Shown here: positions 5,302-6,440 of the stretch, piece after piece | Layout of the letters: each line of letters starts with the position of its first letter | Numbering within the stretch: the first letter of the stretch is position 1 | NCBI GenBank assembly: GCA_944382805.1 | Contig: CALWNS010000004.1 | Coordinates: forward strand, 1-6,440 | Length of the DNA stretch: 6,440 nt | Direction of reading: 5' to 3' | From: an uncultured Gemmiger sp. | Lineage (GTDB): Bacteria; Bacillota; Clostridia; Oscillospirales; Ruminococcaceae | Notes under the pieces: model-generated | Told to the model about the DNA's origin: nothing | Seen by the model: the letters and a program-made list of their open reading frames with translations, nothing else | The model's database searches: none | Program-made: the position numbers and the translations under genes

Positions 5302-6039
5302 ATGGCGTATACATACCTGATCACCGGCGCCACCAGCGATGTGGGGCGCGCCCTGATCGAGCGGCTGCTGGCCGCCGAGCCGGACAGCACCGTGCTGGCG
5401 CAGGGCTGCGGCGATGTGGAAAAGCTGGCGCCGCTGATCGAAGCGGCCCCCGGCCGCATCCGCCCGTTCGACGTCGACCTGTCCGACCCGTACAAGGTGG
5501 ACACGTTCTGCCAGCTGCTGGCCGCGCTGCCCGCCCCCACCCATTTTGTACACCTGCCCGCGCTGCCGGTGGTAAACACCCGGTTCAAAAGCTTTGACGA
5601 AGTCCGCTTTGCCAAAGATTGGGAGATCCAGGTACACAGCGCCGTCAAGCTGTGCAAGGCGGTGCTGCCGGCCATGAGCAAAGCGCGCTTTGGCCGGGTG
5701 CTGTTCATCCAGACCAGCTACACGCTGGGCGCGCCGCCCAAAAACACCGCCGCCTATGTGATGGCCAAGGGCGCGCTGGGCCAGCTGTGCAAAAGCCTGG
5801 CCGTGGAATACGCCCGCTTTGGCGTGACCGTGAACTGCGTGGACCCCAGCATGATGGAAACAAACTTTTTGAAGGACACGCCCGATCTGATCGTACAGGC
5901 CGCGGCGGCCGAAAACCCGATGGGCCGCAACGCCACGCCGGCCGACGTAGTGCCGGCCATGGCGTTCCTGCTTTCGGAAGAAGCGCGCTTTATCACCGGC
6001 GTAACGCTGCCGGTCACAGGGGGGTCCGCCATTGTCTGA
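5302..6039 (+). CDS. Short-chain dehydrogenase/reductase (FabG-like), divergent cofactor motifs
   Basis: A 245-residue classical SDR by length and layout, likely a 3-oxoacyl-ACP reductase or related NAD(P)H-dependent oxidoreductase. The nucleotide-binding motif is TGATSDVG (8-15), with Asp13 replacing the middle glycine of TGxxxGxG. The structural NNAG motif is replaced by HLPA (84-87). The catalytic Ser139 and the Tyr152-x3-Lys156 pair are present. The helix 4 asparagine of the Asn-Ser-Tyr-Lys tetrad is not found near WEIQVHSA (107-114). The C-terminal part (ARFGVTVNCVDPSMMET, FLLSEEARFITGVTLPVTGG) is standard for FabG-like enzymes. The ATG at 5302 follows AGGAGG (5291-5296) by 5 bases. The gene lies 18 bases after the MaoC gene and overlaps the next gene by 8 bases. 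Fatty acid synthesis is less likely than a dedicated acyl pathway. Confidence 0.92.
   Translation: MAYTYLITGATSDVGRALIERLLAAEPDSTVLAQGCGDVEKLAPLIEAAPGRIRPFDVDLSDPYKVDTFCQLLAALPAPTHFVHLPALPVVNTRFKSFDEVRFAKDWEIQVHSAVKLCKAVLPAMSKARFGRVLFIQTSYTLGAPPKNTAAYVMAKGALGQLCKSLAVEYARFGVTVNCVDPSMMETNFLKDTPDLIVQAAAAENPMGRNATPADVVPAMAFLLSEEARFITGVTLPVTGGSAIV
6018..6024 (+). promoter_or_regulatory. Ribosome binding site deciding the TTG start of the GNAT-like gene
   Basis: AGGGGGG inside the 3' end of the SDR gene, 7 bases before TTG 6032. The next in-frame ATG (6110-6112) would remove the first strand and helix, and no other start with a site was seen. Confidence 0.6.
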
Positions 6040-6440
6040 GCCGGTCTTTCGCCTGGCCCGCCCCGGCGAGGGGGCGGCCATCGTCGATTTTATCAACGCG
6101 CATTTTGATATGCGGCTGCCCCTGCTCGACCGCCCCGAGCTGTACCAATATTACTTTGCCGGGCCGGCGGGCAGCGCGCCGCACTTTGCTGTGGCCGAAG
6201 CGGACGGGCGGTACCTGAGCGCCGCCGGCTACATCCCGGCGGCCCAGGCCCCCGGCGCGGACGCCTGGGTGTCGATCTGGGTGGCCGCCAAGGGGCACAA
6301 CGGCGTCGGTCTGGCGCTGATGGACGCCCTGCCGGGGCTGTTGGGCGCGCAGGTGCTGGCCTGCAACAACATCCGCGAAAACACCTGCAAGCTGTATCAT
6401 TTCCTGGGCTGGCAGGCCGAACGGGTGCGCCACTACTACC
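6032..6440 (+). CDS. GNAT-like acyltransferase, N-terminal 136 residues (3' end outside window)
   Basis: A partial protein that probably transfers an acyl group from CoA or a carrier protein to an amine. The start is TTG at 6032, giving MSEPVFRLARPGEGAAIVDF. It overlaps the SDR stop by 8 bases and has an AGGGGGG site (6018-6024) 7 bases upstream, so translation is likely coupled. The N-terminal strand and helix fit a GNAT fold. KGHNGVGLALMDAL (87-100) resembles the acetyl-CoA binding motif A, with GxG present but the usual Arg/Gln replaced. NNIRENTCKLYHFLGW (112-127) matches the common N-x-x-A/T-x-x-x-Y-x-x-x-G-F ending. The HYY at the end of the window may begin a further region. The acceptor is unknown; a sugar amine is inference from the neighbouring carrier protein, MaoC and SDR genes. 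Confidence 0.82.
   Translation, partial: MSEPVFRLARPGEGAAIVDFINAHFDMRLPLLDRPELYQYYFAGPAGSAPHFAVAEADGRYLSAAGYIPAAQAPGADAWVSIWVAAKGHNGVGLALMDALPGLLGAQVLACNNIRENTCKLYHFLGWQAERVRHYY

Noticed and set aside
4444..6096. Minus-strand open frame of 550 codons opposite the carrier protein, MaoC and SDR genes
   Set aside because: It lies antisense to three well supported genes with ribosome binding sites, and its product has no recognisable motif.

Overview
The window looks like ordinary chromosome from a GC-rich member of the Clostridia, most likely an Oscillospirales/Ruminococcaceae-type Firmicute. The evidence is the strong AGGAGG-type ribosome binding sites, the class A penicillin-binding protein, a UPF0735/PheB-type ACT protein placed directly before homoserine dehydrogenase, and a BofC-like small membrane protein. 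The genus assignment is inference. Coding DNA is GC-rich, and AT-rich islands mark the promoters.

Left part, minus strand (1-1135): a two-gene operon reading leftward. It starts from a promoter near 1106-1134, then encodes an ACT-domain regulator-like protein (pheB, 1063-635) and homoserine dehydrogenase (hom, 602 to beyond the left edge). The pair points to control of aspartate-family amino acid synthesis. An inverted repeat overlaps the promoter and may be an operator for the HTH-plus-ACT protein.

Centre, minus strand (1250-3971): one large bifunctional class A penicillin-binding protein. It has its own extended -10 promoter at 3966-3971 and a hairpin terminator at 1250-1283 that separates it from pheB-hom. 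Its best Shine-Dalgarno sequence points at an AUA codon rather than at the only standard start codon, a GTG further upstream.

Right part, plus strand (4139-6440): first a 105-residue single-pass membrane protein resembling the BofC C-terminal domain. Then, from a probable promoter at 4470-4498, comes a cassette of acyl carrier protein, MaoC-type hydratase/dehydratase, short-chain dehydrogenase/reductase (SDR) and a GNAT-like acyltransferase cut by the right edge. A very strong rho-independent terminator lies between the carrier protein and the MaoC gene, so the carrier is probably made in excess of the enzymes. The cassette could make or reduce a carrier-bound hydroxyacyl group and pass it to an amino acceptor, perhaps a surface sugar. 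That substrate is inference. No mobile elements, RNA genes or CRISPR arrays were seen.
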